Shown: positions 33,250 to 41,940, counted from the first letter of the stretch. The stretch: 41,940 bases of DNA from Comamonadaceae bacterium (GCA_947448375.1 CANFMY010000004.1:1-41940), one strand, 5' to 3'. The notes: generated from the letters alone by a model not told the origin. Made by a program: numbers and translations.

Positions 33250-33648
33250 CTAGGAATGGGGACGGCTCAATTGCACCACGCCCTGGGCGCCGCCCGTGAG
33301 GGCGCGGGCCACCAGGTCGTCGAGGGGCTCATGGCGGTAGCTGATGCTGCGCAACAGCATGGGGAGGTTGACGCCGGCCACCAGCCGGGCGTCCCGACCG
33401 TCCACCAGTTTCTGCGCCACATTGGCCGGCGTGGCGCCCACCACATCGGTCAAGACCAGGGTGGGGCCACTGTCACCCAGCGATCGCCAAGCTTCACGGG
33501 CCTGGGCCAAGGTGAGTTCAGGCGCATCCTGGGCCTGCACATCGACCACCGCCACCTCGTCGCCCGCCTGCGGGAACACATGCTTGGCGCACTCACGCAA
33601 CGCGTGTGCCAGTGGCGCATGGGCAATGATGAGAATGTGGGCGTTCAT
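33250..33648 (-). CDS. PTS EIIA component, mannose/fructose family
   Basis: MNAHILIIAHAPLAHALRECAKHVF (His10-type site); TLVLTDVVGATPANVAQKL; VAGVNLPMLLRS. Confidence 0.92.
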   Translation of the reverse strand: MNAHILIIAHAPLAHALRECAKHVFPQAGDEVAVVDVQAQDAPELTLAQAREAWRSLGDSGPTLVLTDVVGATPANVAQKLVDGRDARLVAGVNLPMLLRSISYRHEPLDDLVARALTGGAQGVVQLSRPHS

Positions 33649-33652
33649 GGGT

Positions 33653-34918
33653 TCACGGAGCAACGCCGGCATTATCCCCTGCACGGCGGACAAAGTGCAC
33701 GTAGGCCATCGCACTCAGCACCCCATAGACCCCCAAGGCGCCTTGGAAGCTCTGGACCACGTCCCACTCCAGTCGGGTGAAGCCGTCAATCAGCAAACCG
33801 ATGCCCCACTGGGCGGCAAACACCCCCGAGAACATCACCAGGTTGTAGCCCGACAAGGCACGTCCGGCCTGGGCCGGCGGAAACGCCATGCCCACCGCCG
33901 GTTGCGCCAGCGACATGCACGAGTTGGTCATGCAAAACAGCGCCCAGGTCAGGGGACCGGCCTCGGGGCCGCGGTAAATCAGAAAGATCAGGGCCAGCAG
34001 ATTGAGTGGTGCGCCCCAGGTGATGACGCGGTCCGCGCTCCATCCGGCCGCCGTGAGTCGCGGGTTGAAATAGCCCCAGGCCCAGAACGTCACCAACATG
34101 AACGCGTTGAGCGCGAACAGGCCGGTGGCCGCCTCCAGGGGGCTGTAGCCGCTCACCCGCACCAGCCAGGGGCCGGCCCACAAGGTCTGCATGGCCAACA
34201 TACCCCCGTAGGTGATGACGCCCAGGGGTACCATGCGACGGAAATAGGGGTGACGCCAGACCACACGGTAGCTGGACCACAAGCCTTCATGGACCTGCTG
34301 CGATGTCGGGGCTGCGGGCGCAGGCTTGGCGGCAGACGCCTCGTGCCAGCCCGGGACCACGCAGCCAATGAGGATCACCGCCAGCACGGTCAATCCGGCC
34401 AGCACCCAGAACAACGGTCGCCAGCCCAGCACGGGCAGCAACCACTGCACCGGCAAGGTGGAGCAGAGCATGCCCAAGGCGCCTGTCATCAGCATCCAGG
34501 AGTTGGCACGCATTTGGAAAGAGGGGTCCATCCAGCGGCGGTAGCCGGTCAACGGCGCCATCAGACAGGCACTCACCCCCACGCCGGTCAGGATGCGGGC
34601 CATGAGCAAACCCGAAAACCCCGTGGCCATGGCAAAGGCCGCACTGCCCACCACGGCCACCATCAAAAAACCCATCAGCACGCGCTTGGGGCCGTGGCGG
34701 TCCAACCAGTGCCCCATGGGCAGCTGGGTGGCCGCAAAGCCCAGAAAATACCCCCCCGCCAGCAAGCCGAGTTCGCGCGCCTGCAAACCAAACTCGTCCA
34801 CCAGGGTCGGCGACAGCGTGGCGGTGATGGCGCGCACCAGCGTGGACAGGAAATAGGCAAACGCAAACACCAGAAAGACCGCCACGGCCCGACGTTGGTT
34901 CAAGGATGAAGGGCTCAT
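33653..34918 (-). CDS. MFS transporter
   Basis: 421 aa; ~12 hydrophobic segments; GHWLDRHGPKRVL loop motif. Confidence 0.82.
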   Translation of the reverse strand: MSPSSLNQRRAVAVFLVFAFAYFLSTLVRAITATLSPTLVDEFGLQARELGLLAGGYFLGFAATQLPMGHWLDRHGPKRVLMGFLMVAVVGSAAFAMATGFSGLLMARILTGVGVSACLMAPLTGYRRWMDPSFQMRANSWMLMTGALGMLCSTLPVQWLLPVLGWRPLFWVLAGLTVLAVILIGCVVPGWHEASAAKPAPAAPTSQQVHEGLWSSYRVVWRHPYFRRMVPLGVITYGGMLAMQTLWAGPWLVRVSGYSPLEAATGLFALNAFMLVTFWAWGYFNPRLTAAGWSADRVITWGAPLNLLALIFLIYRGPEAGPLTWALFCMTNSCMSLAQPAVGMAFPPAQAGRALSGYNLVMFSGVFAAQWGIGLLIDGFTRLEWDVVQSFQGALGVYGVLSAMAYVHFVRRAGDNAGVAP

Positions 34919-34982
34919 GCGTGGGGATGAAGTTCTGGGGTTGGAAGAAAAGGCGCAGACCGGTGCGGGCGATGCGATCGCG

Positions 34983-35573
34983 TCAAGGCAGCCGCAAACC
35001 CGAGATCAGACTGTCCATCGCCTGCTGCGCCCGGGCTGCTCGTGCTGCCGGGGCGTACACCGCCAACTGGTACAGCAAGCCATCATAGGCAAACCAGGCC
35101 CAGCGTGCCGACTGGCCTTGTCCCCCCTGTGCCACCACGCGCTGGGGCGTCATGACCGCCGACGCGCCCGCCAGCACCCAATCGGTCGACGGCACATCCG
35201 ACGGTGTATCCGACGCCGCTTGCAGGGAGGCCAGGCTGGCGGTTTTCCAGGCCTGCTGGGCTTGTGTCGCACTGAGTCCCGCCGGCAGGGTGAGTTGCGC
35301 CAGCGTGAAGTCCATGCCGTCGGCCTGACACCCCATGAGGCTGAGCTGTGCCGAGGGCCCGCCGAGGTTCACGGTGCGTTGGGCGCGGTCGGGCTTGCAG
35401 GGCAACCAGCCCACCCAGCGCGCGTCGTCAAAACGCACCTCGCGCCAGTTCAGGGCCGGCGTGCAGGCGCCCAGTCCCGCCAACATCAGGATGACAGAGC
35501 ACACGGCCAGGACCAGGCGATGCACCTCACCCCCACCCCTCCGAACTCGACTATTCATGCACGACTGAGACAT
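34983..35573 (-). CDS. hypothetical protein, probable lipoprotein
   Basis: Hydrophobic signal ending in lipobox-like LAGLGAC (LVLAVCSVILMLAGLGACTPALNW). True start may be internal (e.g. MNSRV). Confidence 0.65.
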   Translation of the reverse strand: MSQSCMNSRVRRGGGEVHRLVLAVCSVILMLAGLGACTPALNWREVRFDDARWVGWLPCKPDRAQRTVNLGGPSAQLSLMGCQADGMDFTLAQLTLPAGLSATQAQQAWKTASLASLQAASDTPSDVPSTDWVLAGASAVMTPQRVVAQGGQGQSARWAWFAYDGLLYQLAVYAPAARAARAQQAMDSLISGLRLP

Positions 35574-35606
35574 GCGGGCATTATCCGTTGCGCGACAATG
35601 TGCGTC

Positions 35607-36854
35607 ATGAACTCACTCGACGGCATCCGCATTCTCGATTTGTCCCGCGTGCTGGCGGGCCCCTGGTGCACCCAGAACCTGGCCGACCTGGGCGCGGATG
35701 TGCTGAAGGTCGAGCGACCCGGACAAGGTGACGACACCCGGCGCTGGGGCCCCCCCTACTTGAAAGACGCGCAGGGCCGCGAGTCCAACGAGTCGGCGTA
35801 TTACCTCAGCACCAACCGCAACAAGCGCTCCATCACCTGCGATATTTCACAGGCCGAGGGACAAGCGCTCATCAAGCGACTGGTGCCGCACTGCGATGTG
35901 TTCATCGAAAACTTCAAGGTCGGCGACATGGCGCGCTACGGCCTGGACTTCGACGCCTTGAAGGCGCTGAACCCGCGGCTGGTGTACTGCAGCATCACGG
36001 GATATGGCCAAACCGGCCCCTATCGCGAGCGGGCCGGCTACGACTACGCCATCCAGGGCACAGGCGGCCTCATGAGCGTCACGGGCGAGCGCGACGACCT
36101 GGGCGGTGGCCCGCAAAAGGTGGGCGTGGCGGTGGCCGATCTCTTCACCGGCATGTACGCCACCGTGGCCATCCTGGCCGCACTTCGACATGCCGAGCGC
36201 ACCGGCGAGGGGCAGGCCATCGACATGGCCCTTCTGGACACGCAAGTGGCCATGCTGGCCAACCTGGGGGCCACCTACCTGGTGGGGGGCCGCTACGAAG
36301 GCAAGGTGCCGGGCCGCATGGGCAACGCGCACCAGAACGTGGTGCCCTACCAGGTGTTCGAGGTGGCGCCCGCAACACCTGGCGCCCGCGATTACATGAT
36401 CCTGGCCGTCGGCAACGACTCCCAGTTTGCCAAGTTTTGTGCCATTGCCGGTCACCCCGAATGGGCCACCGACGCGCGCTTCAACAGCAACTCGCTGCGG
36501 GTACACAACCGAACCGAGTTGATCCCGTTGCTGGAAGCGGTCTTCAAGACCCGCACCAAGACCGACTGGCTCTCCAGCCTGGAGGCGGCCAAGGTGCCTT
36601 GCGGCCCCATCAACAACATGGCCGAGGTGTTCACCGACCCCCACGTGCAGTTCCGCGAGATGATCAACCACTGGTCCCATGCCTCGGGCGGCGAGATGGA
36701 CCTCGTGGCCAGCCCGCTCAAGCTGCGCGGAACCCCGGTGAGACGTGACCGCCCGCCCCCCACCATGGGGCAGCACACCGACGAGGTGTTGCACGAGGTG
36801 CTGGGCATGGACCCTGCCGAACTGGCCGCCCTGCGTGCGCGTCAGATCATTTGA
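35607..36854 (+). CDS. CaiB/BaiF family (class III) CoA-transferase
   Basis: MNSLDGIRILDLSRVLAGPWCTQNLADLGADVLKVERPGQGDDTRRWGPPY; NRNKRSITCDI; SITGYGQTGPYRERAGYDYAIQGTGGLMSVTG. Confidence 0.94.
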   Translation: MNSLDGIRILDLSRVLAGPWCTQNLADLGADVLKVERPGQGDDTRRWGPPYLKDAQGRESNESAYYLSTNRNKRSITCDISQAEGQALIKRLVPHCDVFIENFKVGDMARYGLDFDALKALNPRLVYCSITGYGQTGPYRERAGYDYAIQGTGGLMSVTGERDDLGGGPQKVGVAVADLFTGMYATVAILAALRHAERTGEGQAIDMALLDTQVAMLANLGATYLVGGRYEGKVPGRMGNAHQNVVPYQVFEVAPATPGARDYMILAVGNDSQFAKFCAIAGHPEWATDARFNSNSLRVHNRTELIPLLEAVFKTRTKTDWLSSLEAAKVPCGPINNMAEVFTDPHVQFREMINHWSHASGGEMDLVASPLKLRGTPVRRDRPPPTMGQHTDEVLHEVLGMDPAELAALRARQII

Positions 36855-36874
36855 TCCACTGACGGGGTGACCTG

Positions 36875-37603
36875 ATGGCCCATTTCGTTTTAGTTCATGG
36901 CGCCTGGCACGGTGCCTGGTGCTGGCGTTACGTCACCGACGCCCTTATTCGGGCGGGTCATCGCGCGCACGCCGTCACGCTGACCGGCGTGGGCGAACGT
37001 GCCCATTTGCTCAGCCCCGACATCACCTTGCAGACCCACATCCAGGACGTGATGCATGCCATCGAGCACGAAGAGATGCACGACGTCATCCTGGTCGTCC
37101 ACTCGTATGCCGGGATGATTGGCACCGCCGTGGCTGACCGCATGACCGATCGGCTCAGCCATCTGGTGTACGTCGACGCGGTGGTCCCCAAGCCAGGCGA
37201 GGCCTGGGGCGGCACGCATTCGCGCGCCACGCAGGAGTCTCGACTCAAAGCGGCCGAGGCTTCAACGCTTTATGCCTTTCCGCCCCCGGGCGCTTCGCTC
37301 TTTGGTCTGGATGGCCCACAGGCTGACTGGGTCAACCGACGTCAGACGCCTCACCCCGCCAAGCCCTATTCAGAACCCCTCGATTTCTCGATCGAGCGTG
37401 TGGCATCGCTCCCGCGCACCTTTGTGAGTTGCACCCAACCCACGCTGGCCACCATCGATGCGATTCGCCCGCGCGTGACCGACCCGCGCTTTTGGGACGG
37501 CCGATGGTTGCCGGGTTCTCGTGTCATCGAGATGGCGACCGGGCACGACCCCATGGTGAGCGACCCTGAGGGGCTGACGCAGATCCTGCTGTCATGCACC
37601 TGA
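36875..37603 (+). CDS. alpha/beta fold hydrolase (EstC / plant-methylesterase-like)
   Basis: MAHFVLVHGAWHGAWCWRYVTDAL oxyanion region; VVHSYAGMIG nucleophile elbow; ATGHDPMVSDPEGL catalytic His region. Confidence 0.87.
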   Translation: MAHFVLVHGAWHGAWCWRYVTDALIRAGHRAHAVTLTGVGERAHLLSPDITLQTHIQDVMHAIEHEEMHDVILVVHSYAGMIGTAVADRMTDRLSHLVYVDAVVPKPGEAWGGTHSRATQESRLKAAEASTLYAFPPPGASLFGLDGPQADWVNRRQTPHPAKPYSEPLDFSIERVASLPRTFVSCTQPTLATIDAIRPRVTDPRFWDGRWLPGSRVIEMATGHDPMVSDPEGLTQILLSCT

Positions 37604-37630
37604 AGGCGTGAGGTCCTGGCTTGAGGCGGG

Positions 37631-38083
37631 TTACTGGCTGCGGAAGTTGTCGTGGCAGTTCTTGCAGCTGCCTGCGGCCCCGGCAAACACGGCCTTGAGA
37701 TCGTCAGCCTTGCCACTCTTGGCTGCGGCCACCACCTTGGCCATCTCGGTTTGCATCTTGTCTGCGGCGTCCTTGAACTTGGCCGACTCTTTCCAGATCT
37801 CGGGCTTGGCGCGCGTGTCGCCGTTGTCCGTGCCCTCACCAAAGGCCGCCCAGGGCAGCTTGGAGACGGTCTCCAGCACCACGGCATTTTCGGCGGCGAG
37901 CTTGGCGTCATAGGGGGTGCGCCCTTGCGCCATGGCGCCGAGGCGACCAAAGTGCTGGCCCATCACGAACAAGGCATTCTTGCGGTATTTGATGGCGTCT
38001 TCCGGCTTGGCGAACTGCGCCTGGCTGGGCATGGCGAGGGTGGCGCCGAACGCGGCGAGCAAGAGGGTGTGACGAATTTTCAT
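37631..38083 (-). CDS. cytochrome c' (c-prime) family protein
   Basis: Signal peptide (MKIRHTLLLAAFGATLAMPSQAQ), four-helix-bundle-like sequence and C-terminal CKNCH heme motif in SCKNCHDNFRSQ. Confidence 0.9.
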   Translation of the reverse strand: MKIRHTLLLAAFGATLAMPSQAQFAKPEDAIKYRKNALFVMGQHFGRLGAMAQGRTPYDAKLAAENAVVLETVSKLPWAAFGEGTDNGDTRAKPEIWKESAKFKDAADKMQTEMAKVVAAAKSGKADDLKAVFAGAAGSCKNCHDNFRSQ

Positions 38084-38179
38084 GGGGAACTCCAGGTTGA
38101 ATGCTGTCCAATGGGCGGCCGTGTCGCGGGCTTGTATCCGGTTATGCTAACTTCTAACGGTCAACCCTGCTCGACTTTC

Positions 38180-38905
38180 ATGAATTCCGCCCCTCCCTCT
38201 GCGCGTGAAGCCCCACACACCCAGCCCGTGCGTGTCTGGGATTTGCCGACCCGTCTCTTTCACTGGCTCTTGCTCGGGCTGGTGGTTGCCTTGATCATCA
38301 CCGGGCAACTGGGGGGCGGCTGGATGGAGTGGCACGCCCGCTGCGGCTATGGCGTGTTCACGCTGTTGCTGTTTCGTCTGGTGTGGGGCGTGGTGGGCGG
38401 ACATCACTCGCGGTTTGTCCATTTCCTGCCCTCTGCCGCCAGACTGCGTGCTGCCTTGTCGCAGGTCTGGCGGGGGCCTCATGTCACGGCGGTCGGCCAC
38501 AACCCGATGGGGGCGCTCTCGGTGCTGGCCTTGCTGCTGGTGCTGGGTCTGCAAGTCGCCAGCGGTCTTGTCAGCGATGACGAGATTGCGTTCAGCGGCC
38601 CTCTGAGCGCGCGGGTGTCGACCGACTGGGCCAGCCTGGCCACCTGGTACCACAAGGTGGTGGGCAAACGTCTGCTGATCGCCCTCGTCGTGCTGCACGT
38701 GCTGGCCATCGTGTATCACCGGTTTCGATTCGGAGAGCGTCTGGTCACGGCGATGGTGAAGGGCGATCAGTCCATGAGCCGCGAGCAAGCCGTGCAGACC
38801 CCCTCATCGCGGGATGGCCTGCGCGAGCGAGTGCACGCGCTGGCCTGGTTGTTGGTGTGCGCCGGCGTTGTGCGTGCGGTGGTGCAATGGGGTGGCGGCA
38901 CATGA
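38180..38905 (+). CDS. cytochrome b561-type / cytochrome b domain protein
   Basis: VRVWDLPTRLFHWLLLGLVVALIITGQLGG; GVFTLLLFRLVWGVVGGHHSRF; WYHKVVGKRLLIALVVLHVLAIVYHRFRFGERLVTAM. Confidence 0.9.
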   Translation: MNSAPPSAREAPHTQPVRVWDLPTRLFHWLLLGLVVALIITGQLGGGWMEWHARCGYGVFTLLLFRLVWGVVGGHHSRFVHFLPSAARLRAALSQVWRGPHVTAVGHNPMGALSVLALLLVLGLQVASGLVSDDEIAFSGPLSARVSTDWASLATWYHKVVGKRLLIALVVLHVLAIVYHRFRFGERLVTAMVKGDQSMSREQAVQTPSSRDGLRERVHALAWLLVCAGVVRAVVQWGGGT

Positions 38906-39393
38906 ACCCACCCCCCCGGATTGAATTAATTCAACCCTCAAGCCCCGAGGCGTTGGCGATGACCGCCGCGCTGTTTCGGGACTATGGGGATAGCCTGGGC
39001 ATTGATCTGGCGTTTCAGCATTTCGCCGCCGAACTGCAGACCTTGCCAGGCCCTTATGCCCCGCCGCGTGGCACCTTGCTGCTGGCCTTGGCCGATGGTC
39101 AACCGGCGGGATGTTGCGCCTTGCGTCCACTGGATGAAGTGGACGAACCCAATGCCAGCGAAATGAAGCGGCTGTATGTGCGGCCTGCCTTTCGACGTTT
39201 TGGTCTGGGTCGTCTGCTGGTCGAGGCCACGCTGGATGCCGGGCGTCGTCTGGGTTACGCGGCCATCTTGCTGGACACGCTCGACGAGATGGAGGCCGCT
39301 CGTACCCTGTACGAGGACCTCGGGTTTGAAGAAATTCCCCCCTACTATCACAACCCGATAGCAGGGGCTCACTACCTTCGCGTACTGCTCTGA
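38902..39393 (+). CDS. GNAT family N-acetyltransferase
   Basis: EMKRLYVRPAFRRFGLGRLLVEATLDAGRRLGY acetyl-CoA binding motif; ARTLYEDLGFEEIPPYYHNP; ATGA overlap with preceding stop. Confidence 0.9.
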   Translation: MNPPPRIELIQPSSPEALAMTAALFRDYGDSLGIDLAFQHFAAELQTLPGPYAPPRGTLLLALADGQPAGCCALRPLDEVDEPNASEMKRLYVRPAFRRFGLGRLLVEATLDAGRRLGYAAILLDTLDEMEAARTLYEDLGFEEIPPYYHNPIAGAHYLRVLL

Positions 39394-39900
39394 TCAGGCC
39401 TTGGCCTGTGCCAGCATGGTGGCGGCGTCGCTGACCTCGAACTTGCCCGGGGCCTCGATGTTGAGCGTGGCCACCTGGCCGTTCTTGACCAGCATGGAAT
39501 AGCGGTTGCTGCGCAGTCCCATGCCGCGGGCGGTCAGGTCCAGTGTGAGGCCGGTGGCCTTGGTGAAGTCGGCGCTGCCGTCACCCAGCATGCGCACCTT
39601 GCCCACCGATTTCTGCTCGCGCGCCCAGGCGCCCATCACAAACGCGTCATTGACGCTGACACACCAGATTTCATCCACGCCGGCGGCCTTGAGCGCATCG
39701 AAGTGCTCCACATAGCCCGGCACGTGCTTGGCCGAGCAGGTCGGCGTGAAAGCGCCCGGCAGGGCAAAGACGGCAATGGTTTTACCGGCGCTGGCCTTGG
39801 CCACATCCACCGCGTTGGGGCCGATGCTGCAGCCCTCACCCTCGACATCCGAATACTCCATCAGAGTGGCGTTGGGCAGGGTATCTCCGACTTTGATCAT
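39394..39900 (-). CDS. peroxiredoxin (Prx5 type)
   Basis: MIKVGDTLPNATLMEY...FALPGAFTPTCSAKHVPGYVEH; VNDAFVMGAWA. Confidence 0.93.
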   Translation of the reverse strand: MIKVGDTLPNATLMEYSDVEGEGCSIGPNAVDVAKASAGKTIAVFALPGAFTPTCSAKHVPGYVEHFDALKAAGVDEIWCVSVNDAFVMGAWAREQKSVGKVRMLGDGSADFTKATGLTLDLTARGMGLRSNRYSMLVKNGQVATLNIEAPGKFEVSDAATMLAQAKA

Positions 39901-39944
39901 GGTGACTCCTCTAGGAATTGACGCCCGCAACATAGGCTGCGTGC

Positions 39945-39977
39945 AAAAAAAAACGACCCACCATTGTGGGTCGTTTT
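39945..39977 (-). terminator. rho-independent terminator after rpsQ
   Basis: AAAACGACCCAC-CATT-GTGGGTCGTTTT 12-bp stem (39950-39977) with nine consecutive A (39945-39953) on the + strand, i.e. a T-tract after the hairpin on the - strand. Confidence 0.92.
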
Positions 39978-40009
39978 GGAAAGCCTTGCAGGGCGCTGGG
40001 TCGTCAGAC

Positions 40010-40285
40010 TCAGACGGCTGCTGCCTTTTCCACCAAGCGGGTAGCCACCCAGTTCTTGGTCTTGGAAATCGGACGGCTTTCGGTGATCTCGATGACATCA
40101 CCCAGGTGAAACTCGCCCTTCTCGTCGTGCGCGTGGTACTTGCTCGACTTGCCGACGATCTTGCCGTAGAGTGCGTGCTTGACGCGGCGCTCGACGAGCA
40201 CGGTCACGGTCTTGGCGCGCTTGTCGCTGACCACCTTGCCAATCAAGGTGCGCTTGAGGGATTTTTTAGCTTCCGTCATGGTCAC
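40010..40285 (-). CDS. rpsQ: 30S ribosomal protein S17
   Basis: [63 protein letters not shown]. Confidence 0.97.
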   Translation of the reverse strand: MTMTEAKKSLKRTLIGKVVSDKRAKTVTVLVERRVKHALYGKIVGKSSKYHAHDEKGEFHLGDVIEITESRPISKTKNWVATRLVEKAAAV

Positions 40286-40288
40286 TCC

Positions 40289-40483
40289 TTACTTGGCGGC
40301 TTGCTTTTGAGCAAGAATGGTCTTGGCACGCGCGATGCTGCGACGCGTGGAGCGCAGCTGGGACGTGTTGTTGAGTTGTTGCGTGGCTTTTTGCATGCGC
40401 AGACCGAAGTGGGCCTTTTGCAGGTCCTTGACTTCGGCTTGCAGGCCGGCCTCGTCTTTTTGGCGCAGTTCAGCAGCTTTCAT
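40289..40483 (-). CDS. rpmC: 50S ribosomal protein L29
   Basis: 64 aa [57 protein letters not shown]. Confidence 0.97.
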   Translation of the reverse strand: MKAAELRQKDEAGLQAEVKDLQKAHFGLRMQKATQQLNNTSQLRSTRRSIARAKTILAQKQAAK

Positions 40484-40497
40484 GGTGTTCTCCTGAG

Positions 40498-40914
40498 TTA
40501 CTGGCCGAGCATGCGGGCCACGAAGGTGGTGCGCAACGGCAGCTTGGCCGCAGCCAGGCGGAAGGCCTCACGGGCCAGCTCTTCGGGCACCCCCACGATT
40601 TCGTAGAGGACCTTGCCAGGCTGGATTTCGGCCACGTAGTACTCGGGGTTACCTTTACCGTTACCCATACGCACTTCAGCAGGCTTTTGGGAGATCGGCT
40701 TGTCAGGAAACACACGAATCCAGATACGGCCGCCACGTTTGACGTGACGGGAGATGGCGCGACGGGCGGACTCGATCTGACGTGCAGTCAGACGGCCACG
40801 GTCGGTAGACTTCAGACCGAAGTCACCGAAGGCCACCGAGTTGCCACGGGTGGCAATACCGGTGTTACGGCCTTTTTGCTCTTTGCGGTATTTACGGCGT
40901 GCTGGTTGCAGCAT
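40498..40914 (-). CDS. rplP: 50S ribosomal protein L16
   Basis: [36 protein letters not shown]...[43 protein letters not shown]. Confidence 0.98.
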   Translation of the reverse strand: MLQPARRKYRKEQKGRNTGIATRGNSVAFGDFGLKSTDRGRLTARQIESARRAISRHVKRGGRIWIRVFPDKPISQKPAEVRMGNGKGNPEYYVAEIQPGKVLYEIVGVPEELAREAFRLAAAKLPLRTTFVARMLGQ

Positions 40915-40916
40915 GC

Positions 40917-41804
40917 TTATTCTCCTTGTCCGTCCGCAGCCGTGCCAGTGGCTGTGGGCGCGGCAACCTTGCGGACGCGCTTGACGGTGGTTTTGGGGGC
41001 ATCCTGGGCTTCGGCAGGCTTGTCGCTGCCATCGCTGGGTGCGGCATTGGTGCCAGCGCCACGGCGGGGAGCGCCACGGCCGGCACGGTCGGGGCCCGGA
41101 CGACCGTCACGACGCGGACCGCGCGGACGACGCTCATCATCGGGACGGGCTTCGGTCACCACAGGCGCATCATTGCGGCCCAGGGTGTCGCCCTTGTAGA
41201 CCCACACCTTGACGCCAATGACGCCGTAGGTGGTTTTGGCTTCGGAGAAGCCGTAGTCGATGTCGGCACGCAGGGTGTGCAGGGGCACACGACCTTCGCG
41301 GTACCACTCGGTACGGGCAATCTCGATACCGTTCAGACGGCCAGCCGACATGATCTTGATGCCCTGAGCACCCAGACGCATGGCGTTTTGCATGGCGCGC
41401 TTCATGGCACGACGGAACATGATGCGCTTTTCGAGCTGCTGGGTGATGCTCTCGGCGATCAGCTGGGCATCGATTTCGGGCTTGCGCACTTCCTCGATGT
41501 TCACCGCGACGGGCACGCCCAGACGGCTGGCCAGTTCCTTCTTGAGGTTCTCGATGTCCTCGCCTTTCTTGCCGATCACCACGCCCGGACGTGCCGAGAA
41601 GATGGTGATGCGGGCGTTTTTGGCGGGGCGCTCGATCAGCACACGCGAAACGGCGGCGTTCTTGAGCTTGCCCTTGAGGTAGTCACGCACCTCGATGTCT
41701 TCGGCCAGCATGCCGGCGAAGTCACGGTTGCTCGCGTACCAGCGGCTGGCCCAGTTACGGCTGACCGACAGGCGGAAGCCGGTAGGATGGATTTTCTGTC
41801 CCAT
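40917..41804 (-). CDS. rpsC: 30S ribosomal protein S3 (with extended Arg/Pro/Ala-rich C-terminus)
   Basis: Start at [26 protein letters not shown]-domain region [27 protein letters not shown]; typical L16 neighbour. Confidence 0.97.
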   Translation of the reverse strand: MGQKIHPTGFRLSVSRNWASRWYASNRDFAGMLAEDIEVRDYLKGKLKNAAVSRVLIERPAKNARITIFSARPGVVIGKKGEDIENLKKELASRLGVPVAVNIEEVRKPEIDAQLIAESITQQLEKRIMFRRAMKRAMQNAMRLGAQGIKIMSAGRLNGIEIARTEWYREGRVPLHTLRADIDYGFSEAKTTYGVIGVKVWVYKGDTLGRNDAPVVTEARPDDERRPRGPRRDGRPGPDRAGRGAPRRGAGTNAAPSDGSDKPAEAQDAPKTTVKRVRKVAAPTATGTAADGQGE

Positions 41805-41820
41805 GGTTCTTCCAGGCCTT

Positions 41821-41940
41821 TCAGTTGCCAACCGTCACGTACACATGGCACGTGGGCTTGCTGATACGGTTACCACGGCCTTTGGCGCGGGCGGTGAAAC
41901 GCTTGAGGGTGGCACCCTGTTCGACGTAGATGGTCTTGAC
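41821..41940 (-). CDS. rplV: 50S ribosomal protein L22 (partial, C-terminal 39 residues)
   Basis: Reverse-complement translation [39 protein letters not shown] immediately upstream of rpsC. Confidence 0.93.
   Translation of the reverse strand, partial: VKTIYVEQGATLKRFTARAKGRGNRISKPTCHVYVTVGN

Noticed and set aside
34917-35606. 230-codon N-terminal extension of the CoA-transferase ORF
   Set aside because: Antisense to the lipoprotein gene; family N-terminus (MNSLDGIRILDLSRVLAGPW) starts at 35607.
40917-41160. Arg/Pro/Ala-rich C-terminal tail of S3 as a separate ORF or novel domain
   Set aside because: Continuous in frame with rpsC; low-complexity S3 tails are, to my knowledge, common in this bacterial group.

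Overview
The window reads as a gene-dense, high-GC chromosomal segment from a Burkholderiales bacterium, most like Comamonadaceae judging by gene content and order. I see no prophage, transposase, CRISPR array, rRNA or tRNA. Main blocks, left to right: a partial HpcH/HpaI aldolase, class II aldolase, ketopantoate-reductase-like and EamA cluster; alr divergent from lplT-gpx; a minus-strand run tkt-gap-threonine dehydratase-glcE-glcF; murU-pepP-maeB; a barstar-family gene behind a structured leader; lptD-surA-rsmA divergent from amgK-rsmE-MFS; a minus-strand run MFS-EIIA(Man)-ptsH-ptsI-otnK-otnC-otnI-M20 peptidase; a lipoprotein divergent from a CoA-transferase and an alpha/beta hydrolase; cytochrome c' divergent from cytochrome b561 and a GNAT; a peroxiredoxin; and the 3' end of the S10 ribosomal operon (rplV-rpsC-rplP-rpmC-rpsQ) with a clear terminator. 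The best candidates for follow-up are (1) five inverted repeats, with possible mutually exclusive pairings, in the ~185 nt before an apparently orphan barstar-family gene, and (2) tight linkage of a transporter-less regulatory PTS to four-carbon acid-sugar catabolism genes (ptsI to otnK gap of 9 nt). All product calls come from reading motifs in the supplied translations; no database search was run.
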